A DNA stretch of 64,000 nucleotides from a cyanobacterium PCC 7702 (GTDB lineage: Bacteria; Cyanobacteriota; Cyanobacteriia; Cyanobacteriales; Nostocaceae): assembly GCA_000332255.1 (NCBI GenBank), contig KB235926.1:779416-843415 (forward strand). Direction: 5' to 3'. Every line of letters begins with the position of its first letter. The first letter of the stretch is position 1. Below the pieces are notes generated by a model. That model worked only from the letters and a program-made list of their open reading frames with translations. It was not told the DNA's origin and made no database searches. Shown here piece after piece: positions 17,722-27,785 of the stretch. A program made the position numbers and the translations under genes.

Positions 17722-20406
17722 ATGTCTTTCTGCCGTGGCGATCGTGATTTAATAAGGAAATTCTCATTGCTGTTGAAGTTCCAACTCAGGATGCTACCTG
17801 CTACTACTGTCCGAAATGTTTGGAATCGTCTTTTGCGAATGACCCTGCGGCCCAAACGCCTTGCTATTTTCGCAGCTTGCTTGATCGGTCTGGTCTCGGG
17901 ATTAGCTGCAGTGCTGTTAGGGCAAAGTGTAGGATGGTTGGGTGGATGGCGACAGCACGCATCTTATTTATTTCCTGCTTGCTATGTGCTGCCGATATTT
18001 GGACTGGTAGGAGGATTTGCTGCAGGTTGGCTGGTAGAGCGGATCGCTCCCGCCGCTGCTGGTAGTGGCATGTCAGAAGTAAAGGCAGTCCTAGCACGAG
18101 TACCCCTGCCCCTGAATTTGCGGATTGCACTGGTAAAATTAGCAGCTGCTACGTTAGTGTTGGCAGCTGGAATGCCCTTGGGGCGGGAAGGTCCAACAGT
18201 CCAGATAGGAGCTGCTCTGGCCAATCAGTTCAGTCGCTACTTTCCCACCTCACCTGAGCATCGCCGCCAGTTAATAGCAGCCGGAGCAGGTGCAGGATTA
18301 GCGGCTGCTTTTGATGCTCCCATAGCCGGAGTGTTATTTGTCGTAGAAGAACTGCTGCAGGATTTTTCAGGGATCACTTTAGGTACGGCAATTCTAGCTT
18401 CTTTTATTGCAGCAGTGGTTGCTCGCATGTGGGGAACTCACAGTTTGGATTTGGATTTGCATTTAGTAACGCCCAACACAAGCTTTTCTGCTCCGGAAAT
18501 TCCCTTTTATATACTTTTGGGTATATTGGCAGGATTAGCAGGCGTGTTGTTTAATCGGGGTATCCTTGCCAGCCTTACATTTTATCGACGGTTTGTCAAA
18601 GTAAGTTTGCGTTGGCGAATTGGGTTGGCGGGACTGATGACCGGCTTGGTGCTTGTGATTCTTCCTCCCATTTTTCGAGACAATGCAGGATTGCGAGAAA
18701 TTTTATTAACACAGCAAGCCCACTGGCAATTAGTAGCATTGGTATTTGCGGTCCAGTTTTTGCTGATCGTCGTTACCTATGGTTCTGGTGCGCCGGCGGG
18801 GTTACTGGTTCCAACTTTAGCACTGGGAGCAGCTTTAGGCTATTTAGTAGGTGTCTGGGAACATCATTTGTTGGGGTTGAGTTTGGCAACAACCTACGCA
18901 CGGGTAGGGATGGGAGCGTTTTTTTGCGGAGTGGCGCGAGTTCCCATCACCGCAGTGATTATCGTGTTTGAAATGACTACTGACTTTAATTTAGTCTTAC
19001 CGTTGATGATTGTCTCAGTAAGTGCTTATTTAGTAGCAGAAGCCCTAGAGGCGGGGTCTTTGTACGATAAGTTGTTAGAGTTTAAAGGCATTCATATTTC
19101 TCCAGCGCCTACCTCTTTCCAACAAGCTTGGACGGAACTGACAGCAGCAGATGTAATGCAGCGCTGCGTTGAAACCCTCTCCAGTCAGATGAGGTTGGAA
19201 GAAGCATTGCAAGCCTTTTCTGAGTCTTCCCACCGCAGTTTTCCAGTCTTGGATGGTAATAAGTTAGTAGGAATATTGACCCAAAAAGATATTTTCAATT
19301 TGTCCCAAAGGGGTTTGAGCGGCGATCGGTTGGTAGCAGAAGCAATGACTCCAGAACCTGTGACCGTCTATCCTCGAGATACTCTAGCTCACGTCCTTCA
19401 CTTGCTCGATCGCCACAACTTCAGCTGTTTACCGGTGGTGGAGGGACGGCGCTTGGTAGGTATTATCACCCGCAGCGACATTATTCGCGTTCAAGCTAGT
19501 TATCTAAATGCAGAAGAAGATTTAGCATCTCCCAAAGCAGAACCTTCTGAGGTAATTTACCGCCTGCGCTCTCCAGAAACAGGACAGGGAAGATTATTGG
19601 TACCTTTGTCTAACCCGAAAACCGCACAAACTCTGTTGAAAATAGCTATAGCGATCGCCCGCTATCGCCAGTATGAAATCGAATGCTTGCACGTGATTGT
19701 TGTACCCCGCCACCAATCTCTCAGAGAAGCTCCTGTCAGCACAAGGGTAGGTCAACGTCTTTTGCGTCAAGCCACGCGCCTGGGACGAGCCTGGAATGTA
19801 CCAGTTCACGTTCAAATTCAAGTAGCTCACCAGCTACCACAAGCAATTTTGCAAACTATCAAAGACCGTCATATTAATTTAGTGCTCATGGGTTGGAAAG
19901 GAAGCACGACCACACCAGGACGAGTTTTCAGTCGAGTGGTAGATGCGGTCATCAGACAAGCTGCCTCCGAAGTAGTATTGGTGAAACTAAAAGATGAAAC
20001 TAGCTTCCAGCGCTGGTTGGTACCCGTAGCAGGTGGTCCTAATTCCCAGCAGGCGATCGCCTTACTTCCAGCACTCGCTTGTTCTCTAAGTCAAAAGCCA
20101 ACGATAAATGTGTGTCAGGTATTCGATCCCAGTCAAACCCAACCAGATACAACATATCTTCAAAAAGCTGCTCGTTTTCTAGAACAACACTTCCATGGCT
20201 CGGTGACGGTGACGCCACTGTTTGGAAATTCTATCCCAGAGACGGTGTTAGAGCACGCCCAGCAAAACCACAGCGACGCGATCGTTGTGGGAGCATCTCG
20301 AGAAAGTTTGTTGCAGCAAGTTATACACGGTAACATCCCTGCAGCCATTTCCCGCTCCAGCCAACAAACAGTGATTTTAGTGCGAGCAGCACTACAAGGC
20401 AGCTGA
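17722..20406 (+). CDS. ClC-type chloride channel/antiporter with CBS pair and tandem Usp domains
   Basis: The 894-residue protein combines a ClC transport domain (about residues 45-450), two CBS domains (about 475-590) and a C-terminal half resembling two universal-stress-protein modules (about 620-755 and 760-893). ClC motifs are visible: GSGMSEV (115-121), GREGP (154-158) with the gating Glu156, and a second Glu pair in LFVVEELL (Glu209/210) at the position that carries protons in antiporters, which favours H+/Cl- exchange over a passive channel. The CBS pair usually binds adenine nucleotides, and the Usp part may bind ATP, so transport may respond to energy state (inference). Start at 17722; no clear ribosome-binding site, and an internal Met at 17791 is an alternative. 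Confidence 0.9.
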   Translation: MSFCRGDRDLIRKFSLLLKFQLRMLPATTVRNVWNRLLRMTLRPKRLAIFAACLIGLVSGLAAVLLGQSVGWLGGWRQHASYLFPACYVLPIFGLVGGFAAGWLVERIAPAAAGSGMSEVKAVLARVPLPLNLRIALVKLAAATLVLAAGMPLGREGPTVQIGAALANQFSRYFPTSPEHRRQLIAAGAGAGLAAAFDAPIAGVLFVVEELLQDFSGITLGTAILASFIAAVVARMWGTHSLDLDLHLVTPNTSFSAPEIPFYILLGILAGLAGVLFNRGILASLTFYRRFVKVSLRWRIGLAGLMTGLVLVILPPIFRDNAGLREILLTQQAHWQLVALVFAVQFLLIVVTYGSGAPAGLLVPTLALGAALGYLVGVWEHHLLGLSLATTYARVGMGAFFCGVARVPITAVIIVFEMTTDFNLVLPLMIVSVSAYLVAEALEAGSLYDKLLEFKGIHISPAPTSFQQAWTELTAADVMQRCVETLSSQMRLEEALQAFSESSHRSFPVLDGNKLVGILTQKDIFNLSQRGLSGDRLVAEAMTPEPVTVYPRDTLAHVLHLLDRHNFSCLPVVEGRRLVGIITRSDIIRVQASYLNAEEDLASPKAEPSEVIYRLRSPETGQGRLLVPLSNPKTAQTLLKIAIAIARYRQYEIECLHVIVVPRHQSLREAPVSTRVGQRLLRQATRLGRAWNVPVHVQIQVAHQLPQAILQTIKDRHINLVLMGWKGSTTTPGRVFSRVVDAVIRQAASEVVLVKLKDETSFQRWLVPVAGGPNSQQAIALLPALACSLSQKPTINVCQVFDPSQTQPDTTYLQKAARFLEQHFHGSVTVTPLFGNSIPETVLEHAQQNHSDAIVVGASRESLLQQVIHGNIPAAISRSSQQTVILVRAALQGS

Positions 20407-20501
20407 AATTCCTCTGCAGCAACAATAAAAATTTTGTCATCCGTAGCCCAAATACTGCCCCTAGTGTTAAATCTATAATCGTTGAGCGGTAAAAAATCAA
20501 G

Positions 20502-21548
20502 GTGAAAGCACAGGTATTTAGAGGCGTCAATCAACTTTCTTACGAAGATATCCCCGAACCAACACTAGAAGCAGACGAAGTACTGGTGAAAGTCAAGGTA
20601 GTGGGGTTGTGTCAGTCGGATATCAAAAAAATTCGCTATCCTTTGTACGAGCCACCCCGCATTTTCGGTCACGAAACAGCAGGAACCATTGCAGCAGTAG
20701 GTTCGCAGGTAAAAAATTGGCAACTAGGTCAAAGGGTGGCGGTAATGCACCACATTCCTTGCATGCGCTGCAACTACTGCCTAAATGATAATTTTTCCAT
20801 GTGCGATACCTATAAAAATATTTGCACGACAGCAGGATTTACACCCAGTGGAGGCGGCTTTGCAGAGTACGTCAAGGTCCCCGGTCACATTGTTCAAAAT
20901 GGCGGATTAATTCCCATCCCCGACAACATTAGTTTTGAAGAAGCAAGCTTTGTCGAACCAACCAATTGCTGTCTGAAGGCGGTCAAAAAAGCCCAAATAA
21001 CTCCCGGACAAACAGTTTTGATTGCTGGAGCAGGACCGATCGGATTAATGTTTGTAATGCTGGTGAAGTATTTTGGAGCTAGAGCTTTCGCCACCGATTT
21101 ACTACCCTCCCGCATTGACAAAGCTTTAGCTGTAGGTGCAGAAGCTGCTTTTGAGGCCCGTGACGCTAACTTGGCAAATAACATTAAAGTCCTGACCGAT
21201 GGTATGGGTGTAGATGTTACCCTACTTGCTGTCCCCAGCGAAAAAGCTTTCTTTCAAGCTCTAGAATGCACCCGCAAAGGCGGTAAAATTCTGTTTTTCG
21301 CCGAGTTTCCCGATGAAGTGGAAATTCCCCTCAATCCGAATGTTCTTTATCGTCGGGAAATTGATTTAATGGGAAGCTACAGTTCTTCTTACCGCTGGCA
21401 AAATTTGTCAGCAGATATTATTTTCCATCGCCGTATCGACGTTCAAGCTTTAATTAGCGATCGCTATCCATTAAAAGATCTATCTCAAGCCGTAGAACAG
21501 GCGATCGCACCTACACCGCAAACTTATAAAATTTTGATTTATCCATAA
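20502..21548 (+). CDS. Zinc-dependent medium-chain alcohol/polyol dehydrogenase
   Basis: A 348-residue MDR-superfamily oxidoreductase. Catalytic zinc ligands are visible as GLCQSD (Cys near residue 37) and GHETAG (His-Glu near 58); the structural-zinc cysteines are CMRCNYC...C near residues 87-104. The NAD(P)-binding site is VLIAGAGPIGLMFV at about residue 167. It resembles sorbitol / threonine dehydrogenase-type enzymes, but the substrate cannot be assigned. The start is GTG at 20502. Its stop directly abuts the ATG of the phosphate transporter, so the two are almost certainly cotranscribed. Confidence 0.88.
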   Translation: MKAQVFRGVNQLSYEDIPEPTLEADEVLVKVKVVGLCQSDIKKIRYPLYEPPRIFGHETAGTIAAVGSQVKNWQLGQRVAVMHHIPCMRCNYCLNDNFSMCDTYKNICTTAGFTPSGGGFAEYVKVPGHIVQNGGLIPIPDNISFEEASFVEPTNCCLKAVKKAQITPGQTVLIAGAGPIGLMFVMLVKYFGARAFATDLLPSRIDKALAVGAEAAFEARDANLANNIKVLTDGMGVDVTLLAVPSEKAFFQALECTRKGGKILFFAEFPDEVEIPLNPNVLYRREIDLMGSYSSSYRWQNLSADIIFHRRIDVQALISDRYPLKDLSQAVEQAIAPTPQTYKILIYP

Positions 21549-22817
21549 ATGTTCATTACCATAATTTCCTTACTTGCTTTTTACTTTGCCTTTAACTTAG
21601 GTGCAAATGATGTTGCCAACGCCATGGGAACTTCTGTTGGTTCCAAGGCTGTTACCCTCAAACAGGCATTGATGGTAGCTGGTGTCTTAGAATTTACAGG
21701 TGCTGTCTTATTTGGACGTAAAGTGACGGAAACTCTGGCAACGAAAATCGCCAATCCCAGTTTGTTTGCTCAAACACCGCAGATATTAGTTATCGGTATG
21801 GTCACGGTACTGCTCAGCTGCGGTATCTGGCTGCAAATTGCCACCTGGTGGGGTTTACCTGTATCTTCTTCTCACGCAGTTGTAGGCGCGATCGCTGGAT
21901 TTAGTTGGGTAGCCGGGGGAATCAATGCCATTGACTGGACATCCATTGCTATCATTACTCTCGCCTGGATCGTCACGCCGCTAGCCAGCGGTGCCATTGC
22001 TGCTTTATTTTATACTCAGATCAAGTGGTGGATTTTAGAACAACCGCAACAATTAAAACAATTAAATGAATGGATACCTTGGTTGAGTACAATTTTGTTG
22101 GCAATATTTGGCTTTATCGTCCTACCAGCAATCACTTCTCTAGTTGCGAGTTTTTTTGAGGAAAAATTTGGTATCAAAATACCCGCTCACGACCTATTGC
22201 TTTTAATCGCAGGAATGGGAGCGGTTGGATTGAGCTTTTATGGGTGGCGACAGCTAGATGACAAAGCAGCGCTAGCAACAACACCGCTTAGCGCTAACAA
22301 TATTGTGGAACAGCTGTTCGGTAAATTCCAATTTTTAAGTGCTTGCTTTGTTTCTTTTGCTCACGGTTCCAATGATGTCGGTAACTGCGTAGCTCCCTTG
22401 GCCACGATCGCCTACATTCACACCACAGGTCAAGTTCCTACCAACGACATAACTATTCCCGTCTGGATTTTAATTTTGGGTGGTGCTGGTATCGTTACCG
22501 GCTTAGCTGTTTGGGGCAAAAAAGTCATTACCACCATTGGCGAAAATATTATTCCCCTACAACCAAGCAGTGGATTTTGTGCCGAACTCGCCACCGCTAC
22601 CACTATTTTACTCGCTTCTCGGCTCGGCTTGCCCGTTTCTACTTCTCACGCTCTTGTCGGTAGTGTAGTTGGTATTGGACTGGCACAAAAACCCCGGTCA
22701 GTGCAAGTAAAAACGCTGCAAAATATTGCTAGCGCTTGGATTATCACAGTTCCTTTCAGCGCCGGAGTATCTGCCTTTATTTTCAGCATCTTTGAATCTG
22801 CCAACGCTAAATTCTAA
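21549..22817 (+). CDS. Inorganic phosphate transporter, PiT family
   Basis: PiT proteins carry out proton- or sodium-coupled phosphate uptake across the inner membrane. The 422-residue product has about ten hydrophobic segments and the duplicated signature of the family: GANDVANAMGTSVGSKAVT near the N terminus and FAHGSNDVGNCVAPLA in the second half, each followed by a PVSxSHA/LVG motif (LPVSSSHAVVG and LPVSTSHALVG). The gene begins on the base after the stop codon of the upstream dehydrogenase and has no own promoter space, so translation is likely coupled. Confidence 0.92.
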   Translation: MFITIISLLAFYFAFNLGANDVANAMGTSVGSKAVTLKQALMVAGVLEFTGAVLFGRKVTETLATKIANPSLFAQTPQILVIGMVTVLLSCGIWLQIATWWGLPVSSSHAVVGAIAGFSWVAGGINAIDWTSIAIITLAWIVTPLASGAIAALFYTQIKWWILEQPQQLKQLNEWIPWLSTILLAIFGFIVLPAITSLVASFFEEKFGIKIPAHDLLLLIAGMGAVGLSFYGWRQLDDKAALATTPLSANNIVEQLFGKFQFLSACFVSFAHGSNDVGNCVAPLATIAYIHTTGQVPTNDITIPVWILILGGAGIVTGLAVWGKKVITTIGENIIPLQPSSGFCAELATATTILLASRLGLPVSTSHALVGSVVGIGLAQKPRSVQVKTLQNIASAWIITVPFSAGVSAFIFSIFESANAKF

Positions 22818-23231
22818 ACCCAGACTTCAGTTATTACTAAAACGAACTTGTTTTTTCCTCATGCTAATACGTAGCATTTATATTACTTTTCCTTTCTCCG
22901 GTAGTTGTTGTTGGATTTTTTCTGTATCAGAAATTACACTCTATTGGCAATTTATTAGTTCCAGAAATAAAAACCCTTTTTGAAGGCGAAAATCCATCCG
23001 CAACAGAGTTTTAGAAAGTAGCGCCTAAGTTGCTTTCTATCTTTAAAACTTGACATGTAAGTCAAAAAAGTATTGATGAACGTGATATTTTTTATCGTAA
23101 AAATAATACAGAACAGTAGCTTATTTCCAGACAATGAATTATCTGACACAATACAGAAAACAGCAATAATAACAGCGAAAGTTAACAAAAAAGCAATTTG
23201 ACCGTCAACAGGTCACAGAGGTAGAAAACAA
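22818..23231. other. 414-base intergenic region with small inverted repeats
   Basis: Located between the phosphate transporter and the EamA gene (both plus). Short hairpins are ATGCTA-ATACG-TAGCAT near 22861, a longer imperfect stem GAAAGTAGC/GTTGCTTTC near 23015-23040, and TTGAC/GTCAA near 23050. None has a T-run long enough to call a terminator. No gene is visible. Confidence 0.45.
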
Positions 23232-25055
23232 ATGAGGCGATTTGAAAAGCAATCGGAGAACCTACCAACACAAGGTAATTCATTCCAACAAGCAGACGCT
23301 GCTTTACAGACCATAGTAGAAGAATTGCAAATTATTCAGCAAACGGTGCTCAAGTCTTTACAGGACGAACTCAAACAACTACAAGCGGAAAAAATGCGCT
23401 TGAGTGAGGAAGTAAAACGCTTGCAACAACAAAAAGAAGACTTGCTCCAAAGTCGCCAAATTAGTGAAATACAAGGATTGTTGCGTCAACTAGCTCAAGT
23501 TTTGGCCAGTCACATTTCCTCACAACTGCAATCTTCCCTGGAAAGTCTCGTAACTGAAGCAATGGAAGCAAGCAAACAAGCTGATAGCAGCAAATCTGCG
23601 CTCGCAAAAAATGCCAATCAAATTCTTGATAGCTTGGATGATAGTCTCACCATTACTTTTCACGCTCTGCAACAAGAATTGAAAAATTATCAAAGCACTC
23701 TTTCCCAACAGCTAGCTCAGATGTCGACGCAACAAAAACAAGGGGAAGAGATATTGACACAATTGGTTAACCGTCTGCGTGGAGAACTGGAAAAAACCAC
23801 ACCACAAGAAGAATCCCTCACTTGCAAACTTGCAAAGCAACAGCAACAGGATAGCTTGGAATCTGTCACGAAATTGCAATTAGATACTGCAGAACCTACA
23901 GTTATACAAACAAGCTTATCGTCAGAACTAGCACCGGCTCTTCCTGCTCCACGTCAAAAACTTCTGAAACAATTTTCACAACCGTCAGCAGTAAAACAAC
24001 CATTACCTTCAAGACTAACAAAGATAACGTTGGTGTCAGCAACAGGAATTTGCTTGCTGCTGCTATCAACACTGGTGTCATCACTTTATAACATAGCGAT
24101 TAAAGTGATTTTCGCTCCAGGCATTGAAATTTTGGGAGCGTTTGAAGCAGAACAACTACTACCGCCATCATTGGGAAATATATTGTTAATTTTAATGCTG
24201 AGAATGTTGGTAGTGGTACCGATGATACTGGTATTTGCTCCTATATTGCACCCGCAAGTATGGGAAGATTTGCAAGACTTGGTAGGGGGGTCAGCGTCAA
24301 AAAAGCCCAACACTGCTAATGACAGATCAAAACGGGTGTTGTTGCTATCAATAGTGAGTGGATGTTTTTTATTTTTATCTCAGGTATTGATTTATATTGC
24401 CATTAGTCAAATAGCAACAGGAATGGCGATCGCGCTTTTATTTATCTATCCAGCAATCAGCGGACTGCTAGCGTGGTTTTTATTCCGCGATCGCCCTGGT
24501 TTGTTCCGCAAAAGTGCGATCGCCTGCATTCTTGGCGGTCAGGTATTGGTATTAGCTGGATCTTCCACTTTTCCCGCAAAAGTAGTTACCTTCGGTAGCA
24601 CTACAGCGATCGCTTCCGGAATAGCTTTTGCAATCTACGTGATTTTGACGCGTATCTGCGCAGCAAAACTGCATCCTGTTTCTTTTACCTTGATTAACTT
24701 CGCTACTATGTTGGGGTTGTCCTTGCTTGGCTTGTTGCTTTCTCTACCAATAAATGGCGGCCTGCAACTCCAGTCTAGTAACTTTTTAGAATTAATACTA
24801 AGCGCTTTTATTTTGGGTGTATTTACCCTGTTTGGCTATTTGTTCAATCATATCAGCATTCGCAAACTAGGAGCTTCCCATGCAGCAGTTTTTGGTGCCA
24901 CTGTTCCTGTTTTAACTGTGATTTTAGCTGGGTTAATTATTCAAGAAAGTTTGCAAATTGTACAAATTTTCGGAGTTTTGTTAGTTACCGGCGGTGCAAT
25001 TGCTTTCAGTTATGAAAAAATGCGAAATTTCATGAAAGCATCTCAAACAACCTAG
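23232..25055 (+). CDS. EamA/DMT-family transporter with long N-terminal coiled coil
   Basis: The 607-residue protein is a fusion. Residues 1-255 are hydrophilic and rich in Gln, Glu, Leu and Lys with heptad spacing (for example LQDELKQLQAEKMRLSEEVKRLQQQ), strongly predicting a cytoplasmic coiled coil. From about residue 265 there are ten hydrophobic segments in two EamA halves, with a Ser/Lys-rich loop after the second segment. Drug/metabolite transporters are usually about 300 aa, so the first half is an extra module. The substrate is unknown. The ATG at 23232 is preceded by AGAGGTAG. The gene is directly upstream of the hetR regulatory region on the same strand; as I recall, a similar neighbour exists beside hetR in Anabaena sp. 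PCC 7120. Confidence 0.82.
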   Translation: MRRFEKQSENLPTQGNSFQQADAALQTIVEELQIIQQTVLKSLQDELKQLQAEKMRLSEEVKRLQQQKEDLLQSRQISEIQGLLRQLAQVLASHISSQLQSSLESLVTEAMEASKQADSSKSALAKNANQILDSLDDSLTITFHALQQELKNYQSTLSQQLAQMSTQQKQGEEILTQLVNRLRGELEKTTPQEESLTCKLAKQQQQDSLESVTKLQLDTAEPTVIQTSLSSELAPALPAPRQKLLKQFSQPSAVKQPLPSRLTKITLVSATGICLLLLSTLVSSLYNIAIKVIFAPGIEILGAFEAEQLLPPSLGNILLILMLRMLVVVPMILVFAPILHPQVWEDLQDLVGGSASKKPNTANDRSKRVLLLSIVSGCFLFLSQVLIYIAISQIATGMAIALLFIYPAISGLLAWFLFRDRPGLFRKSAIACILGGQVLVLAGSSTFPAKVVTFGSTTAIASGIAFAIYVILTRICAAKLHPVSFTLINFATMLGLSLLGLLLSLPINGGLQLQSSNFLELILSAFILGVFTLFGYLFNHISIRKLGASHAAVFGATVPVLTVILAGLIIQESLQIVQIFGVLLVTGGAIAFSYEKMRNFMKASQTT

Positions 25056-25161
25056 CGAATCATAATTTGAACAAAAACCAAAATTACCAAAAATAAATTT
25101 ACCAAAGAGCAGTAAAACATTGCCCAAACAAAAAGGAAGTTTTCACCAGAACGGCATTTTT

Positions 25162-25204
25162 GTAAAGGTTTTTACATTATAGATGCCTTTGTCATTGGTA
25201 AAAT
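25162..25204 (+). promoter_or_regulatory. Canonical NtcA-activated promoter upstream of hetR
   Basis: GTAAAGGTTTTTAC (25162-25175) matches the NtcA consensus GTA-N8-TAC exactly. A -10 box TAAAAT lies at 25199-25204, 23 bases after the site, the standard spacing of class II NtcA promoters, and there is no similar -10 on the opposite strand. Transcription would begin near 25211 and run towards hetR, about 490 bases upstream of its start codon. Confidence 0.65.
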
Positions 25205-25261
25205 AAACGGAAATCTTCTTACAAAATAAAAGGTTTTTAGCTTGGAATTATCACTGGAATT

Positions 25262-25297
25262 TGAGGAAGTGGACTTTTCCTCAGGATAGTTATCCTG
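25262..25297 (+). promoter_or_regulatory. Tandem stem-loops in the hetR leader
   Basis: TGAGGAA (25262-25268) pairs with TTCCTCA (25277-25283), and CAGGATA (25282-25288) pairs with TATCCTG (25291-25297). The two hairpins share two bases, so they are alternatives or stack side by side. They would lie about 50 bases into a transcript from the NtcA-type promoter. Confidence 0.4.
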
Positions 25298-25682
25298 TCT
25301 GAAGGTGGTAGAGATTGATGACAACGACTTCTTTCCTTACCGAGGGAAATCCTTTGCCTTTGAACCGCTCGGACATCTTCGTGTTCAGACATGGAAGAAT
25401 TAATACTTGGAAATTGCTATGAATTTTTGACAAAAAGCTTCGGGCGAAAATCAGCCTTGAAATACATATTTATGTTTAAATAACTGGCAAAAATTGTGGT
25501 GAAATAATTTGAAAAAACGTAGACATTTCTGCCAAATTGCCAGAAAATATTCTGGAAATAACTATTATGACTACCAAGAATTACCAAAGTTAAAGCATAA
25601 TAGATCATCTAAATAAAGTAATTGCTGGCAGTGGGGTGTATACTACGCAATTTCTGTTGACTGAGAACTGTAAACGTGCTAA

Positions 25683-26597
<915 letters not shown>

Positions 26598-26606
26598 CAA
26601 TCAAAT

Positions 26607-26655
26607 AAAAAAACTTAGCGCTTTCTCCTCGTGCTGTTGGGGAAGGCGCTAAAAA
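26607..26655 (-). terminator. Terminator of the Cys-rich secreted protein gene
   Basis: TTAGCGCTTTCTCC and GGGGAAGGCGCTAA form a 14-pair stem with two G-T wobbles (26615-26628 with 26639-26652). On the minus strand it is followed by a T-rich run (plus-strand AAATAAAAAAAC), so it serves the leftward gene; it may also stop hetR transcripts from the other side. Confidence 0.8.
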
Positions 26656-26684
26656 CCGTATCCTTGTTAAAATTCCCCTTTACC

Positions 26685-27320
26685 TTACCTAGTATTTGGC
26701 TCTGGGAGTGGAGATATATTGGGATTCGCTGGAGTTGGCGTTGTTTCAAAAGTTGGTTGAAAAGGCGTTGTGGTATTTGCAGGGATAAAAGACGGCAATG
26801 GTGAAAAGCCAGTCACGCTAAAGTCGCTAGCATCAATACAATTATCCAAAGCTTGGGAAGGAGCTAAATTAGCTGCAGTGCGCAAACCCACTACACATTG
26901 AGCAAAGCGTACTGGCAACAAACTCCGGCTGCAGTAATCTAATACCGTTGGGTCAACCGTCTGCTGGGTATTTTGACTGAGAGCAACTACACATCGGCGC
27001 AAATCCTCAGGGCGTCTGGCTTTGCTGCAACGAGGAAGTGCATCCGCAGGGGCAATTTTTGTTTGTTGCCCAATTTTACTGACGCAAGCAGATAAGTCTT
27101 TGGGATACAAAGCTTCTGCACAAGCTTGGGATGCTGGTTGTACGGCGATCCCTGCCCTTAAAAGTTCAGCTGTGCAAATACGGTAATCGTAGGGACTTCC
27201 TCCATAATAATCGGAGTAAGCCAGAGTGGGAAGGGCCACTGCCAACCATCCCAGTACAGTCAATATTGGTGTTGTCGCCCTGCAAATGTCTACTTTGGGG
27301 CTGTTTTTTGTTTTTGGCAT
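26685..27320 (-). CDS. Secreted Cys-rich repeat protein, unknown function
   Basis: The 211-residue product has a hydrophobic N-terminal segment (ILTVLGWLAVALPTLAYS) that looks like a signal peptide. The mature part holds four or five imperfect repeats of about 35 residues, each with a pattern like L-x-x-C...A-x-A-L-x-x-C and paired cysteines (CTAELL, CAEALYPKDLSACV, CSKARRPEDLRRCV, CSRSLLPVRFAQCV). The last 45 residues are Pro/Thr rich. I do not recognise a named domain. I chose the ATG at 27320, with GGAG ten bases upstream, over the TTG at 27344. It is convergent with hetR. Confidence 0.75.
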   Translation of the reverse strand: MPKTKNSPKVDICRATTPILTVLGWLAVALPTLAYSDYYGGSPYDYRICTAELLRAGIAVQPASQACAEALYPKDLSACVSKIGQQTKIAPADALPRCSKARRPEDLRRCVVALSQNTQQTVDPTVLDYCSRSLLPVRFAQCVVGLRTAANLAPSQALDNCIDASDFSVTGFSPLPSFIPANTTTPFQPTFETTPTPANPNISPLPEPNTR

Positions 27321-27785
27321 TTCCGTTCTGCTCCAATCACCCAAGTTATGCTATTTCATCTTAAAAGTTGGCTTGAACTGCTGCTATTAAAACAAATATT
27401 ATTTCTACAGCAAACTGAAAAATTTGCCAAAGCGCCAATTGCAGTCAATGTACAATATATTATTAACAGTGGCAAAAGTTGCAAATTTTGCTGCTTGCAA
27501 TTGCTAAGGTGCGCAGGTACTGCAAAACTCATACTTGAGATGAAAACAGTACGGTAAAGCACTTTGTTAACACTCAGCCAGCAGTGGATTGGGGAGGCAG
27601 TTAGTTACCCAGTAAAACTTTGAAGGGTTTCCTCCGTTGTAGAAACTACCGTTGAAAAAAACTCAGCGGTCCAACTATTGCTGAAGACAAAAGCAAGTTT
27701 GACGGATATCTGGATAATTTCGTCAAATAGTGTGTTAATGTAGAAAATTTGGCAACATTTGAATCAGGATTAATCAAGGAAACTC
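27321..27785. other. 465-base divergent region upstream of rpsD
   Basis: Divergent promoter region between the secreted-protein gene and rpsD. The rpsD side is long for a ribosomal gene leader and could carry an autoregulatory S4-binding structure, but I see no recognisable match. Short open frames in both orientations near 27350-27560 are low-complexity and unsupported. Confidence 0.4.

Noticed and set aside
27348-27562. Overlapping open frames on both strands upstream of rpsD
   Set aside because: Mirror-image low-complexity frames with no start context; typical of chance openings.
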